DNA of 45,000 nucleotides. Origin: Cryptomeria japonica. Taxonomy: Eukaryota > Streptophyta > Pinopsida > Cupressales > Cupressaceae. The stretch spans positions 80,001 through 125,000 of the forward strand of contig NW_026729160.1 of the NCBI RefSeq assembly GCF_030272615.1, given 5' to 3'. The first letter of the stretch is position 1; every line of letters begins with the position of its first letter. Positions 1 to 10,500 of the stretch are shown here, piece by piece. The notes under the pieces were generated by a model that had not been told where the DNA came from, did not search any database, and worked only from the letters and a program-made list of their open reading frames with translations. Position numbers and translations under genes: made by a program.

Positions 1-835
1 GGCTGGGTTGGGCACCATTGAGCGCTCCGAAGTGTGCTCCAAGGTGCGCACCATGGCCCTCCAAGGTGCGCAGCATGGCGTGCACGAAGTCGGAGCCCGG
101 TTTGCCCCGGGTGCGCACCTCGCGTGCACCTTCGCCAGGGTGGGCACCTCGGTGCGCACACCTTCTCAATGTTTTCTTGCCTTTTCTGGAAATTGGTGAA
201 GGCAGCGCATCAAAGGTGCGCACCTCGGTGTGCTCCGAGGTGCGAACCCGAGAGCGCTCCGAGGTGCCCACGAAGTCGAAAGTCGGGTTAATTGCATTGT
301 TTTCCCCGGGTGCGCTCCGAGGTGCGCAACATCGGTGCGCACCAAGGAGGGCTCCGAAGTGTGCTCCAAGGTGCGCACGATTCGGAGCTCGGTTTGCCCG
401 GGGTGCGCACACCTTGGCTGGGTTGCGCACCCTTTGTGCGCTCCAAGGTGCGCACGAAGTCGGAGCTCGGTTTGCCCCGGGTGCGCACCTTCGCCAGGGT
501 GCGCACCTTGATGCGCACGCCTTGGCTGGGCTGCGCACCTTGGTGGGCGCCATGGTGCGCACCTTTCGTGCGCTCCAAGGTGCGCACGAAGTCGGAGCTC
601 GGTTTGCCCCGGGTGCGCACCTTGGTGGGCGCCATGGTGCACTCCGAGGTGCCCAAGATTGGTGCGCACCAAGGAGCGCTCCGAAGTGCGCTCCAAGGTG
701 CGCAGGTGCGCGCGAAGTCGAAAGTTGGGTTAATTGTCCGGTTTGCCTCGGGTGCGCACCTTGCGTGCACCTTCGCCAGGGTGGGCGCCTTGGTGCGCAC
801 ACCTTGGCTGGGCTGCGCACCCGGGCGCGCACACC
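1..835. repeat. GTGCGC-rich block of the 6-kb unit
   Basis: Dense irregular repetition of short motifs: the palindrome GGTGCGCACC, GCTCCGAAGTGTGCTCC, CACGAAGTCGGAG and CCCGGTTTGCCCCGGG. A truncated T-rich module remnant lies at 175-216 (TTGCCTTTTCTGGAAATTGG and following). Two places have GAAGTCGAAAGT followed by GGGTTAATTG (near 266-290 and 714-740). Same block in the other units at +6034, +12068, +18103, +24138 and +30173. No gene is seen. Confidence 0.85.
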
Positions 836-955
836 TTGGCACCCGCGTTTCCTTCATTTTAAATTTTTTTTTTTTACAATCTCTCAAGTGGGAAATTCTA
901 TAATCTCAACTTTTTTTGCCTTTTCAGGAAACTTTTGAATGGAGCGCATCATTGG
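836..955. repeat. Degenerate T-rich module next to the 5S flank
   Basis: Diverged relative of the five modules at 2814-4766: it keeps GGCACCCGCGTT at the start, T-runs, the TTTTGCCTTTTC core with GGAAA, and the GCGCATCA end. The internal hairpin is lost. It forms the border between the GTGCGC block and the distinct 5S flank. Present in every unit. Confidence 0.7.
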
Positions 956-1400
956 TGCGCTCCGAAGTGTGCTCCAAGGTGCGCACCTCTGGTGTGCTCC
1001 AAAGCTCTCTCTAGCTGCGTGCACCTGCCCCGGCCGCGCACCCGGCCCCGCCCAGCTTCGCTCACCTGTCCCGGGCGTCTGGTGCGGAACCTTAGAGTAA
1101 GAAACATCACCGTGCACCTTGGCCAACGTGCGCGACTCGACCGAGCGCGCACTGGCCGAGGTGCACACCGATTTCACCTGGGTGCGCGCGCAGCACCTCG
1201 GGCGCACCGGGGTGCGCGCACAACGCCCGGGTTGCACCGTGGCCTGTGTGCTCGGGGCGCCTCGGGTGCGCGCTCGGTGTCGCCCCCGCGCGCGCGGTAG
1301 TGCGGGCAGCGCACCCCGGCCCGGCCCGGCCCCGACGAGAACGCAAACGGGCAAAAGGTTTATTCAAATAGCATTGCGACGCCCGGCGAAAAACTAAAAA
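956..1400. other. 5S downstream flank (non-transcribed spacer)
   Basis: GC-rich sequence largely free of the unit's tandem motifs, downstream of the leftward 5S gene. It contains a CCGGCCCGGCCCGGCCCC tract near 1314-1332 and the C-run (5 or 6 C) that varies among units. The 40 bp next to the gene are AT-richer. No open frame with coding features was recognised. Confidence 0.6.
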
Positions 1401-1401
1401 A
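1396..1401 (-). terminator. Pol III terminator of 5S gene, unit 1
   Basis: Six consecutive T on the transcribed sense strand starting at the last 5S nucleotide. A second T5 run lies at 1389-1393. Both are normal Pol III stop signals. Confidence 0.9.
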
Positions 1402-1519
1402 GGGTGCAACACCGGGACTTCCCGGGAGGTCACCCATCCCAGTACTACTCCGGCCCAAGCGCGCTTAACTGCGGAGTTCTGATGGGATCCGGTGCACTAA
1501 CGCTGGTATGATCGCACCC
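1401..1519 (-). rRNA. 5S rRNA: 5S ribosomal RNA gene, unit 1
   Basis: 119-nt 5S rRNA gene transcribed leftwards by RNA polymerase III; the product is the 5S RNA of the large ribosomal subunit. The ends pair as helix I: nt 1-6 (GGGTGC) with nt 113-118 (GCACCC). The internal promoter is complete: A box at nt 50-64 (genomic 1456-1470, with GTTAAGCGCGC), intermediate element at nt 67-72, C box at nt 80-97 (genomic 1423-1440, with GGATGGGTGACC). A C lies at -1 (complement of 1520), as is usual for plant 5S genes; the region near -28 is only weakly TATA-like (TTTGCTAAGTA). Six T follow from the last nucleotide. Nothing in it suggests a pseudogene. The sequence is plant-like and closest to gymnosperm 5S from memory. 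Confidence 0.97.
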
Positions 1520-1920
1520 GTTATGAGCTTGTCGCAGTGTGTACTTAGCAAACCGCGACCCACGTGCGAATCCACCCCGGCCACCCACCCCCGTCGAGGT
1601 GCACACCCTCCCTCGCGAAGTGCGCCCCGTTCGCCAAGTGTGAGCCCTGCCCGGGTGCGCGCACCTTGCTAGGGCGTCGGGTGTGCACCCGGCCCGGCCT
1701 ACGTGCGTGCACCTGGACGGGGCGTCGTGTGCGTGCAGTGTCCCGTCTGCAACGCGGTGCCCACACACCACCTCGGGCGCAACGACCTGCGCTCACATGT
1801 GGGCCGAGTGCACCTTGGTGCATGTTCGGGGCGCCTCGGGTGCACGCTCGATCTTGCCCCGGTGCACCAAGGCGCTCGGTTTGCCCCGGGTGCGCACTTG
1901 GTGCAAGGTGGGCACCCAAA
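1520..1920. other. 5S upstream flank
   Basis: Sequence 5' of the leftward 5S gene. C at -1 is present; the -28 region is only weakly TATA-like. Further out it is GC-rich and mixes single-copy sequence with scattered GTGCGCAC and GTGCACC motifs, ending at a CGGTTTGCCCCGGGTGCGCAC segment shared with the repeat blocks (about 1879-1899). No other gene is seen. Confidence 0.6.
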
Positions 1921-2290
1921 ATAGGGATCAAGCACCAAAACACAAGTTTCGGGATGCAAAATGGGACCCAAGGACCACAAATGCGTTCCAAGACCCATGA
2001 TGGGTCCACGAGAACAAAAATGTGTTCCGAGACTTAATAAACAAATATTGGGTTTTAGGAGAAGAAACATGCTCTGATGCCCAAAACGAGAATCGACCCC
2101 GAAAAGGCCACAGGCCAAAAGTGGGATGCGAGACAAAAAAAAATGGGACCCGAGGACCAAAATTGGGTTCCCAGGTCGAAGACAGGGCAACCGGACAAGA
2201 AACGACCTCTAAGGCTCGAAATGAGTCCCGACGACTAAAACTTGACAAGAAGCACCCATCAGGCACCCAACTCGACACCCATGGGATGCC
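1921..2290. other. AT-richer intra-unit stretch
   Basis: About 370 bp of lower GC content with a loose GGGACCC-AGGACCA pattern (for example around 1963 and 2145) and A-runs. It is the least repetitive part of the unit. No gene, RNA or promoter motif was recognised. Repeated in all six units. Confidence 0.6.
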
Positions 2291-2770
2291 GACCCACCCG
2301 GGCTTCCACCTAGCACACCTTGGCACCCACCCACCCTCGCACCCAACCTCGCACCCAACTTAGCACCTTTGAACCCACATTGGCACTCACCCTGACCCTG
2401 GCACCTTGGAACCCACATTGGCACTCACCTTGACCCTGGCACCCACCTTTGCACTCACCTTGGGACCCACCCTGGCTCCCACCTCGGCACCCACCCAGAC
2501 ACCCACCTTGGTTCCTTGGCACCCACCTTGGATCCTTGGCACCCACCCCGACACCCACCTTGGCACGCAACTTGGCTACTTGCCACCCACCTTGGCTCCT
2601 TGACGCCCACCCCGACAACCACCCCGTGACCTACCCTGGCTAGGGTTGGTGCACACCCACCCTGGTGCCCACCTTGGCACCCACCCCATGACCCACCTTG
2701 GCACGCACCTTAGTACCCACCCCGTTACCCACCCTAGGACCCACCCCGTGACCCACCTTGGCCAGGGTGG
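2291..2770. repeat. CACCC satellite of the 6-kb unit
   Basis: Short degenerate tandem repeat with a 10-20-bp rhythm, consensus close to CACCCACCTTGG. The complementary strand is rich in GGGTGG, so it carries many GGG runs. Equivalent tracts lie at +6034, +12069, +18103, +24139 and +30174. In copy 6 the tract runs on into the large satellite at 32949-34160. Confidence 0.9.
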
Positions 2771-2813
2771 GTGCCTTGGTGCGCACAACTTGCCTGGGCT
2801 GCACACCAGGGCG

Positions 2814-2933
2814 GGCTCAAGATGGCACCCGCGTTCCGTTTTTTTCACTATCTTTCAAAACGGAAATTTTAAAATCTCGTTTTTTTTTTTTTTTTGCCTT
2901 TTCTGGAAATTAGTGAAGGCAGCGCATCAAAGG
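2814..2933. repeat. T-rich hairpin module A
   Basis: Module of about 113-120 bp, from GGCTCAAGATGGCACC to GCAGCGCATCAAAGG. It holds a perfect 9-bp inverted repeat (TTCCGTTTT at 2834-2842 with AAAACGGAA at 2857-2865, 14-nt loop), an ATTTTAAAAT palindrome, and a T-run of 16 (17 in unit 4) before GCCTTTTCTGGAAATTAG. On the plus strand it resembles a stem followed by a T-tract. Five copies occur per full unit. Function unknown. Confidence 0.85.
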
Positions 2934-3334
2934 TGCGCAATGCTGGTGCGAACCCGGGAGCGCTCCGATGTGTGCTCCAAGGTGCGGCGTGCACGAAGTC
3001 CGAGCCCGGCTTGCCCCGGGTGCGCACCTCGCGTGCACCTTCGCCGGGGTGAGCACCTTGGCTGGGTTGCGCGCCCTGGTGCGCACCAAGGAGCGCTCTG
3101 AAGTGTGCTCCAAGGTGCGGCGTGCACGAAGTCGGAGCTCGGTTTGCCCCGGGTGTGCACCTCGGGTGCGCACCTCGCGTGCACCTTCGCTGCGGTGGGC
3201 ACCTTGGCTGGGTTGCGCGCCTTGGTGGGCACCATGCAGTGCACGAAGTCGGAGCCCGGTTTGCCCCGGGCGCGCACCTCCGCCAGGGTGGGCACCTTGG
3301 TGCGCACAACTTGCCTGGGCTGCGCACCAGGAAG

Positions 3335-3447
3335 GGCTCAAGATGGCACCCGCGTTCCGTTTTTTTCACTATCTTTCAGAACGGAAATTTTAAAATATCG
3401 TTTTTTTTTGCCTTTTCTGGAAATTAGTGAAGGCAGCGCATCAAAGG
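3335..3447. repeat. T-rich hairpin module B
   Basis: Second copy of the module. The right stem arm reads GAACGGAA, giving a G-T wobble, and the T-run is 9. It recurs in each full unit. Confidence 0.85.
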
Positions 3448-3689
3448 TGCGCAACGCTGGTGCGAACCTGGGAGCGCTCCGATGTGTGCTCCAAGGTGCG
3501 GCGTGCACGAAGTCGGAGCCCGGTTTGCCCCGGGTGCGCCCTGGTGGGCACCATGGTGCGCACCAAGGAGCGCTCCGAAGTGTGCTCCAAGGTGCGGCCT
3601 GCACGAAGTCGGAGCCCGGTTTGCCCCGGGCGTGCACCGCGGGTGGGCACCTTGGTGCGCATGCCTTGCCTGGGCTGCGCACCAGGGCG

Positions 3690-3802
3690 GGCTCAAGATG
3701 GCACCCGCGTTCCGTTTTTTTCACTATCTTTCAAAACGGAAATTTTAAAATCTCATTTTTTTTTGCCTTTTCTGGAAATTAGTGAAGGCAGCGCATCAAA
3801 GG
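3690..3802. repeat. T-rich hairpin module C
   Basis: Third copy, perfect 9-bp hairpin arms, T-run preceded by CTCA. It starts a duplicated segment of about 470 bp that includes module D's upstream region. Confidence 0.85.
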
Positions 3803-3970
3803 TGCGCACCTCGCTGCCCACCACGGTGCGCAACGCCGGTGGGCACCCGGGAGTGCTTCGAAGTGTGCTCCAAGGTGCTGCGTGCACGTTGTCGGAGCCC
3901 GGTTTGCCCCGGGTGCGCACCTCGCGTGCACCTTCGTCGGGGTGGGCACCTTGGCTGGGTTTGCCCCGGC

Positions 3971-4062
3971 TGCGCTCCGAAGCGGGGTTATTGGAGCGCC
4001 GCCTCTTTTTTTGTCGGAGCGTTTGGTGGGGTTTCTCGCATTGGCTCTTCCCAGGCCCGGTT
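3971..4062. repeat. Duplicated 92-bp block, left copy
   Basis: Starts TGCGCTCCGAAGCGGGG, contains TCTTTTTTTGTCGGAGCG and a TTTGGTGGGGTTTCTCGC segment, and ends in CCCAGGCCCGGTTG. Its twin is at 4440-4531 with a few substitutions. It belongs to a 470-495-bp tandem duplication between modules C, D and E. Confidence 0.85.
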
Positions 4063-4158
4063 GCCACCCTGGCGCGCACGAAGTCGGAAGTAGGGTTAAT
4101 TGCCCGGGTGCGCACCTTTGCCAGGGTGGGCACCTTACCTGGGCTGTGCACCAGGGCG

Positions 4159-4272
4159 GGCTCAAGATGGCACCCGCGTTCCGTTTTTTTCACTATCTTT
4201 CAAAACGGAAATTTTAAAATCTCCTCTTTTTTTTGCCTTTTCTGGAAATTAGTGAAGGCAGCGCATCAAAGG
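4159..4272. repeat. T-rich hairpin module D
   Basis: Fourth copy, perfect hairpin arms, T-run interrupted as CTCCTCTTTTTTTT. Confidence 0.85.
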
Positions 4273-4439
4273 TGCGCACCTCGCTGCCCACCTTGGTGTG
4301 CTCTGAGGTGCGCACCCGGGAGCGCTACGAAGTGTGCTCCAAGGTGCGGCGTGCACGTTGTCGGAGCCCGGTTTGCCCCGGGTGCGCACCTCGCCTGCAC
4401 CTTGGCCGGGGTGGGCACCCTGGCTGGGTTTGCCCAGGG

Positions 4440-4531
4440 TGCGCTCCGAAGCGGGGTTACTGGAGCGCCCCCTCTTTTTTTGTCAGAGCGTTTGGTGGGG
4501 TTTCTCGCATTGGCTCTTCCCAGGCCCGGTT
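4440..4531. repeat. Duplicated 92-bp block, right copy
   Basis: Twin of 3971-4062 with substitutions such as TCAGAGCG for TCGGAGCG. It is followed by GAAGTTGGAAGTTGGG (4561-4576), a motif that also occurs in the Pol I promoter repeats. Confidence 0.85.
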
Positions 4532-4653
4532 GTTGGGTGCGCTCCCACCCTGGCGCGCGCGAAGTTGGAAGTTGGGTTAATTGCCCGGGCGCGCACCTTC
4601 GCCAGGGTGGGCACCTTGGTGCGCACACCTTGGCTGGGCTGCGCACCAGGGCG

Positions 4654-4766
4654 GGCTCAAGATGGCACCAGCATTCCCTTTTTCTCACTATCTTTCAAAA
4701 CGGAAATTTTAAAATCTCGTTTTTTTTTGCCTTTTATGGAAATTAGTGAAGGCATCGCATCAAAGG
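4654..4766. repeat. T-rich hairpin module E
   Basis: Fifth copy. The left arm has decayed to TTCCCTTTT, weakening the stem; CCTTTTATGG and GGCATCGC replace CCTTTTCTGG and GGCAGCGC. Confidence 0.85.
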
Positions 4767-6034
4767 TGCGCACCTCGCTGCCCACCTTGGTGTGCTCCGA
4801 GGTGCCCACCACGGTGCGCTCCGAGGTGCCCACCACGGTGCGCAACGCCGGTGCGAACCCGGGAGCGCCCCGATGTGTGCTCCAAGGTGCGGCGTGCACG
4901 AAGCCGGACCCCGGTTTGCCCCGGGTGCGCACCTCGCGTGCACCTTGGTGCGCACACCTTGGCTGGGTTGCGCGGCCTGGTGGGCACCATGGTGCGCACC
5001 AAGGAGCGCTCCAAAGTGTGCTCCAAGGTGCGGCGTGCACGAAGTCCTAGCCCGGTTTGCCCCGGGTGCGCACCTTCGCCGCGGTGGGCACCATGGCGTG
5101 CACGAAGTCGGAGCCCGGTTTGCCCCGGGTGCGCACCTCGCGTGCACCTTCGCCGGGGTGGGCACCTCGGCTGGGTTGCGCGCCCTGGTGCGCACCAAGG
5201 AGCGCTCCGAAGTGTGCTCCAAGGTGCGGCGTGCACGAAGTCGGAGCCCGGTTTGCCCCGGGTGCGCACCTTCGCCGCGGTGGGCACCCTGGTGCGCACC
5301 ATGGCGTGCACGAAGTCGGAGCCCGGTTTGCCCCGGGTGCGCACCTCGCGTGCACCTTCGGCGGGGTTGCGCGCCCTGGTGCGCACCAAGGAGCGCTCCG
5401 AAGTGTGCTCCAAGGTGCGGCGTGCACGAAGTCGGAGCCCGGTTTGCCCCGGGTGCGCACCTCGCGTGCACCTTCGGCGGGGTTGCGCGCCCTGGTGGGC
5501 ACCATGGTGCGCACCAAGGAGCGCTCCGAAGTGTGCTCCAAGGTGCGGCGTGCACGAAGTCGGAGCCCGGTTTGCCCCGGGTGCGCACCTCGCGTGCACC
5601 TTCGCCGCGGTGGGCACCATGGCGTGCACGAAGTCGGAGCCCGGTTTGCCCCGGGTGCGCACCTCGCGTGCACCTTCGCCGGGGTGGGCACCTCGGCTGG
5701 GTTGCGCGCCCTGGTGCGCACCAAGGAGCGCTCCGAAGTGTGCTCCAAGGTGCGGCGTGCACGAAGTCGGAGCCCGGTTTGCCCCGGGTGCGCACCTCGC
5801 GTGCACCTTCGCCGCGGTGGGCACCATGGCGTGCACGAAGTCGGAGCCCGGTTTGCCCCGGGTGCGCACCCCGCGTGCACCTTCGCCGGGGTGGGCACCT
5901 CGGCTGGGTTGCGCGCCCTGGTGCGCACCAAGGAGCGCTCCGAAGTGTGCTCCAAGGTGCGGCGTGCACGAAGTCGGAGCCCGGTTTGCCCCGGGTGCGC
6001 ACCTCGCGTGCACCTTCGCCGCGGTGGGCACCTT
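4767..6034. repeat. Subrepeats of about 130-207 bp, GTGCGC type
   Basis: Nearly identical subrepeats built from GTGCTCCAAGGTGCG, CACGAAGTCGGAGCCCGG, TTTGCCCCGGGTGCGCACC and TCGCGTGCACCTTCGCC. The GTGCTCCA anchor occurs at 4877, 5018, 5214, 5405, 5533, 5740 and 5947, so spacing varies from 128 to 207 bp and settles at 207 bp at the right end. The block is open in several frames on both strands because it has few stop triplets, which is not evidence of coding. Confidence 0.85.
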
Positions 6035-7422
6035 GGCTGGGTTGGGCACCATTGAGCGCTCCGAAGTGTGCTCCAAGGTGCGCACCATGGCCCTCCAAGG
6101 TGCGCAGCATGGCGTGCACGAAGTCGGAGCCCGGTTTGCCCCGGGTGCGCACCTCGCGTGCACCTTCGCCAGGGTGGGCACCTCGGTGCGCACACCTTCT
6201 CAATGTTTTCTTGCCTTTTCTGGAAATTGGTGAAGGCAGCGCATCAAAGGTGCGCACCTCGGTGTGCTCCGAGGTGCGAACCCGAGAGCGCTCCGAGGTG
6301 CCCACGAAGTCGAAAGTCGGGTTAATTGCATTGTTTTCCCCGGGTGCGCTCCGAGGTGCGCAACATCGGTGCGCACCAAGGAGGGCTCCGAAGTGTGCTC
6401 CAAGGTGCGCACGATTCGGAGCTCGGTTTGCCCGGGGTGCGCACACCTTGGCTGGGTTGCGCACCCTTTGTGCGCTCCAAGGTGCGCACGAAGTCGGAGC
6501 TCGGTTTGCCCCGGGTGCGCACCTTCGCCAGGGTGCGCACCTTGATGCGCACGCCTTGGCTGGGCTGCGCACCTTGGTGGGCGCCATGGTGCGCACCTTT
6601 CGTGCGCTCCAAGGTGCGCACGAAGTCGGAGCTCGGTTTGCCCCGGGTGCGCACCTTGGTGGGCGCCATGGTGCACTCCGAGGTGCCCAAGATTGGTGCG
6701 CACCAAGGAGCGCTCCGAAGTGCGCTCCAAGGTGCGCAGGTGCGCGCGAAGTCGAAAGTTGGGTTAATTGTCCGGTTTGCCTCGGGTGCGCACCTTGCGT
6801 GCACCTTCGCCAGGGTGGGCGCCTTGGTGCGCACACCTTGGCTGGGCTGCGCACCCGGGCGCGCACACCTTGGCACCCGCGTTTCCTTCATTTTAAATTT
6901 TTTTTTTTTACAATCTCTCAAGTGGGAAATTCTATAATCTCAACTTTTTTTGCCTTTTCAGGAAACTTTTGAATGGAGCGCATCATTGGTGCGCTCCGAA
7001 GTGTGCTCCAAGGTGCGCACCTCTGGTGTGCTCCAAAGCTCTCTCCAGCTGCGTGCACCTGCCCCGGCCGCGCACCCGGCCCCGCCCAGCTTCGCTCACC
7101 TGTCCCGGGCGTCTGGTGCGGAACCTTAGAGTAAGAAACATCACCGTGCACCTTGGCCAACGTGCGCGACTCGACCGAGCGCGCACTGGCCGAGGTGCAC
7201 ACCGATTTCACCTGGGTGCGCGCGCAGCACCTCGGGCGCACCGGGGTGCGCGCACAACGCCCGGGTTGCACCGTGGCCTGTGTGCTCGGGGCGCCTCGGG
7301 TGCGCGCTCGGTGTCGCCCCCGCGCGCGCGGTAGTGCGGGCAGCGCACCCCGGCCCGGCCCGGCCCCGACGAGAACGCAAACGGGCAAAAGGTTTATTCA
7401 AATAGCATTGCGACGCCCGGCG

Positions 7423-7435
7423 AAAAACTAAGAAA
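7423..7435 (-). terminator. Interrupted Pol III terminator, unit 2
   Basis: The primary T-run reads TTTC instead of TTTTTT because of G at 7432; the first run of at least four T is T5 at 7423-7427. Read-through to the second run would lengthen the primary transcript by about 8-12 nt. Confidence 0.8.
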
Positions 7436-7553
7436 GGGTGCAACACCGGGACTTCCCGGGAGGTCACCCATCCCAGTACTACTCCGGCCCAAGCGCGCTT
7501 AACTGCGGAGTTCTGATGGGATCCGGTGCACTAACGCTGGTATGATCGCACCC
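7435..7553 (-). rRNA. 5S rRNA: 5S ribosomal RNA gene, unit 2
   Basis: Same 119-nt sequence as the unit 1 gene, with intact A box, intermediate element, C box and helix I. It differs only just past the 3' end: the terminator T-run is broken by a C (G at 7432 on the plus strand), leaving three T at the gene end and a T5 run 8-12 nt downstream (7423-7427). Confidence 0.97.
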
Positions 7554-10500
7554 GTTATGAGCTTGTCGCAGTGTGTACTTAGCAAACCGCGACCCACGTG
7601 CGAATCCACCCCGGCCACCCACCCCCGTCGAGGTGCACACCCTCCCTCGCGAAGTGCGCCCCGTTCGCCAAGTGTGAGCCCTGCCCGGGTGCGCGCACCT
7701 TGCTAGGGCGTCGGGTGTGCACCCGGCCCGGCCTACGTGCGTGCACCTGGACGGGGCGTCGTGTGCGTGCAGTGTCCCGTCTGCAACGCGGTGCCCACAC
7801 ACCACCTCGGGCGCAACGACCTGCGCTCACATGTGGGCCGAGTGCACCTTGGTGCATGTTCGGGGCGCCTCGGGTGCACGCTCGATCTTGCCCCGGTGCA
7901 CCAAGGCGCTCGGTTTGCCCCGGGTGCGCACTTGGTGCAAGGTGGGCACCCAAAATAGGGATCAAGCACCAAAACACAAGTTTCGGGATGCAAAATGGGA
8001 CCCAAGGACCACAAATGCGTTCCAAGACCCATGATGGGTCCACGAGAACAAAAATGTGTTCCGAGACTTAATAAACAAATATTGGGTTTTAGGAGAAGAA
8101 ACATGCTCTGATGCCCAAAACGAGAATCGACCCCGAAAAGGCCACAGGCCAAAAGTGGGATGCGAGACAAAAAAAAATGGGACCCGAGGACCAAAATTGG
8201 GTTCCCAGGTCGAAGACAGGGCAACCGGACAAGAAACGACCTCTAAGGCTCGAAATGAGTCCCGACGACTAAAACTTGACAAGAAGCACCCATCAGGCAC
8301 CCAACTCGACACCCATGGGATGCCGACCCACCCGGGCTTCCACCTAGCACACCTTGGCACCCACCCACCCTCGCACCCAACCTCGCACCCAACTTAGCAC
8401 CTTTGAACCCACATTGGCACTCACCCTGACCCTGGCACCTTGGAACCCACATTGGCACTCACCTTGACCCTGGCACCCACCTTTGCACTCACCTTGGGAC
8501 CCACCCTGGCTCCCACCTCGGCACCCACCCAGACACCCACCTTGGTTCCTTGGCACCCACCTTGGATCCTTGGCACCCACCCCGACACCCACCTTGGCAC
8601 GCAACTTGGCTACTTGCCACCCACCTTGGCTCCTTGACGCCCACCCCGACAACCACCCCGTGACCTACCCTGGCTAGGGTTGGTGCACACCCACCCTGGT
8701 GCCCACCTTGGCACCCACCCCATGACCCACCTTGGCACGCACCTTAGTACCCACCCCGTTACCCACCCTAGGACCCACCCCGTGACCCACCTTGGCCAGG
8801 GTGGGTGCCTTGGTGCGCACAACTTGCCTGGGCTGCACACCAGGGCGGGCTCAAGATGGCACCCGCGTTCCGTTTTTTTCACTATCTTTCAAAACGGAAA
8901 TTTTAAAATCTCGTTTTTTTTTTTTTTTTGCCTTTTCTGGAAATTAGTGAAGGCAGCGCATCAAAGGTGCGCAATGCTGGTGCGAACCCGGGAGCGCTCC
9001 GATGTGTGCTCCAAGGTGCGGCGTGCACGAAGTCCGAGCCCGGCTTGCCCCGGGTGCGCACCTCGCGTGCACCTTCGCCGGGGTGAGCACCTTGGCTGGG
9101 TTGCGCGCCCTGGTGCGCACCAAGGAGCGCTCTGAAGTGTGCTCCAAGGTGCGGCGTGCACGAAGTCGGAGCTCGGTTTGCCCCGGGTGTGCACCTCGGG
9201 TGCGCACCTCGCGTGCACCTTCGCTGCGGTGGGCACCTTGGCTGGGTTGCGCGCCTTGGTGGGCACCATGCAGTGCACGAAGTCGGAGCCCGGTTTGCCC
9301 CGGGCGCGCACCTCCGCCAGGGTGGGCACCTTGGTGCGCACAACTTGCCTGGGCTGCGCACCAGGAAGGGCTCAAGATGGCACCCGCGTTCCGTTTTTTT
9401 CACTATCTTTCAGAACGGAAATTTTAAAATATCGTTTTTTTTTGCCTTTTCTGGAAATTAGTGAAGGCAGCGCATCAAAGGTGCGCAACGCTGGTGCGAA
9501 CCTGGGAGCGCTCCGATGTGTGCTCCAAGGTGCGGCGTGCACGAAGTCGGAGCCCGGTTTGCCCCGGGTGCGCCCTGGTGGGCACCATGGTGCGCACCAA
9601 GGAGCGCTCCGAAGTGTGCTCCAAGGTGCGGCCTGCACGAAGTCGGAGCCCGGTTTGCCCCGGGCGTGCACCGCGGGTGGGCACCTTGGTGCGCATGCCT
9701 TGCCTGGGCTGCGCACCAGGGCGGGCTCAAGATGGCACCCGCGTTCCGTTTTTTTCACTATCTTTCAAAACGGAAATTTTAAAATCTCATTTTTTTTTGC
9801 CTTTTCTGGAAATTAGTGAAGGCAGCGCATCAAAGGTGCGCACCTCGCTGCCCACCACGGTGCGCAACGCCGGTGGGCACCCGGGAGTGCTTCGAAGTGT
9901 GCTCCAAGGTGCTGCGTGCACGTTGTCGGAGCCCGGTTTGCCCCGGGTGCGCACCTCGCGTGCACCTTCGTCGGGGTGGGCACCTTGGCTGGGTTTGCCC
10001 CGGCTGCGCTCCGAAGCGGGGTTATTGGAGCGCCGCCTCTTTTTTTGTCGGAGCGTTTGGTGGGGTTTCTCGCATTGGCTCTTCCCAGGCCCGGTTGCCA
10101 CCCTGGCGCGCACGAAGTCGGAAGTAGGGTTAATTGCCCGGGTGCGCACCTTTGCCAGGGTGGGCACCTTACCTGGGCTGTGCACCAGGGCGGGCTCAAG
10201 ATGGCACCCGCGTTCCGTTTTTTTCACTATCTTTCAAAACGGAAATTTTAAAATCTCCTCTTTTTTTTGCCTTTTCTGGAAATTAGTGAAGGCAGCGCAT
10301 CAAAGGTGCGCACCTCGCTGCCCACCTTGGTGTGCTCTGAGGTGCGCACCCGGGAGCGCTACGAAGTGTGCTCCAAGGTGCGGCGTGCACGTTGTCGGAG
10401 CCCGGTTTGCCCCGGGTGCGCACCTCGCCTGCACCTTGGCCGGGGTGGGCACCCTGGCTGGGTTTGCCCAGGGTGCGCTCCGAAGCGGGGTTACTGGAGC

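Larger units (their letters stand above)
1..6034. repeat. Giant 5S-containing tandem unit, copy 1
   Basis: First of five full-length periods; the start is set by the window edge, so the biological boundary is arbitrary. The sequence from position 1 recurs at 6035, 12069, 18104, 24139 and 30174. Copies differ at only a handful of positions. Contents in order: GTGCGC-rich block (1-835), degenerate T-rich module (836-955), GC-rich 5S flanks with the 5S gene on the minus strand (956-1920), AT-richer stretch (1921-2290), CACCC satellite (2291-2770), T-rich hairpin modules (2814-4766) and 130-207-bp subrepeats (4767-6034). Private change: T at 1012, where the other copies have C. Confidence 0.95.

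Noticed and set aside
2291-2770. Stable G-quadruplex block on the minus strand of the CACCC satellite
   Set aside because: GGG runs are frequent, but most are interrupted at irregular distances. Without a folding calculation I cannot support a specific quadruplex.
2814-2933. T-rich module as a retroelement with a poly(A) tail on the minus strand
   Set aside because: A-rich tracts exist on the minus strand, but no target duplication, internal Pol III boxes or reverse-transcriptase sequence were recognised. It is kept as a module of unknown origin.
4743-6972. Very long open frames on both strands (up to about 726 codons), repeated in every 6-kb unit
   Set aside because: Several frames on both strands are open at once, the predicted proteins are repetitive Arg/Ala/Pro/His/Gly strings that mirror the DNA repeats, and no domain, start context or codon pattern supports coding. 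Low stop frequency in GC-rich repeats explains them.
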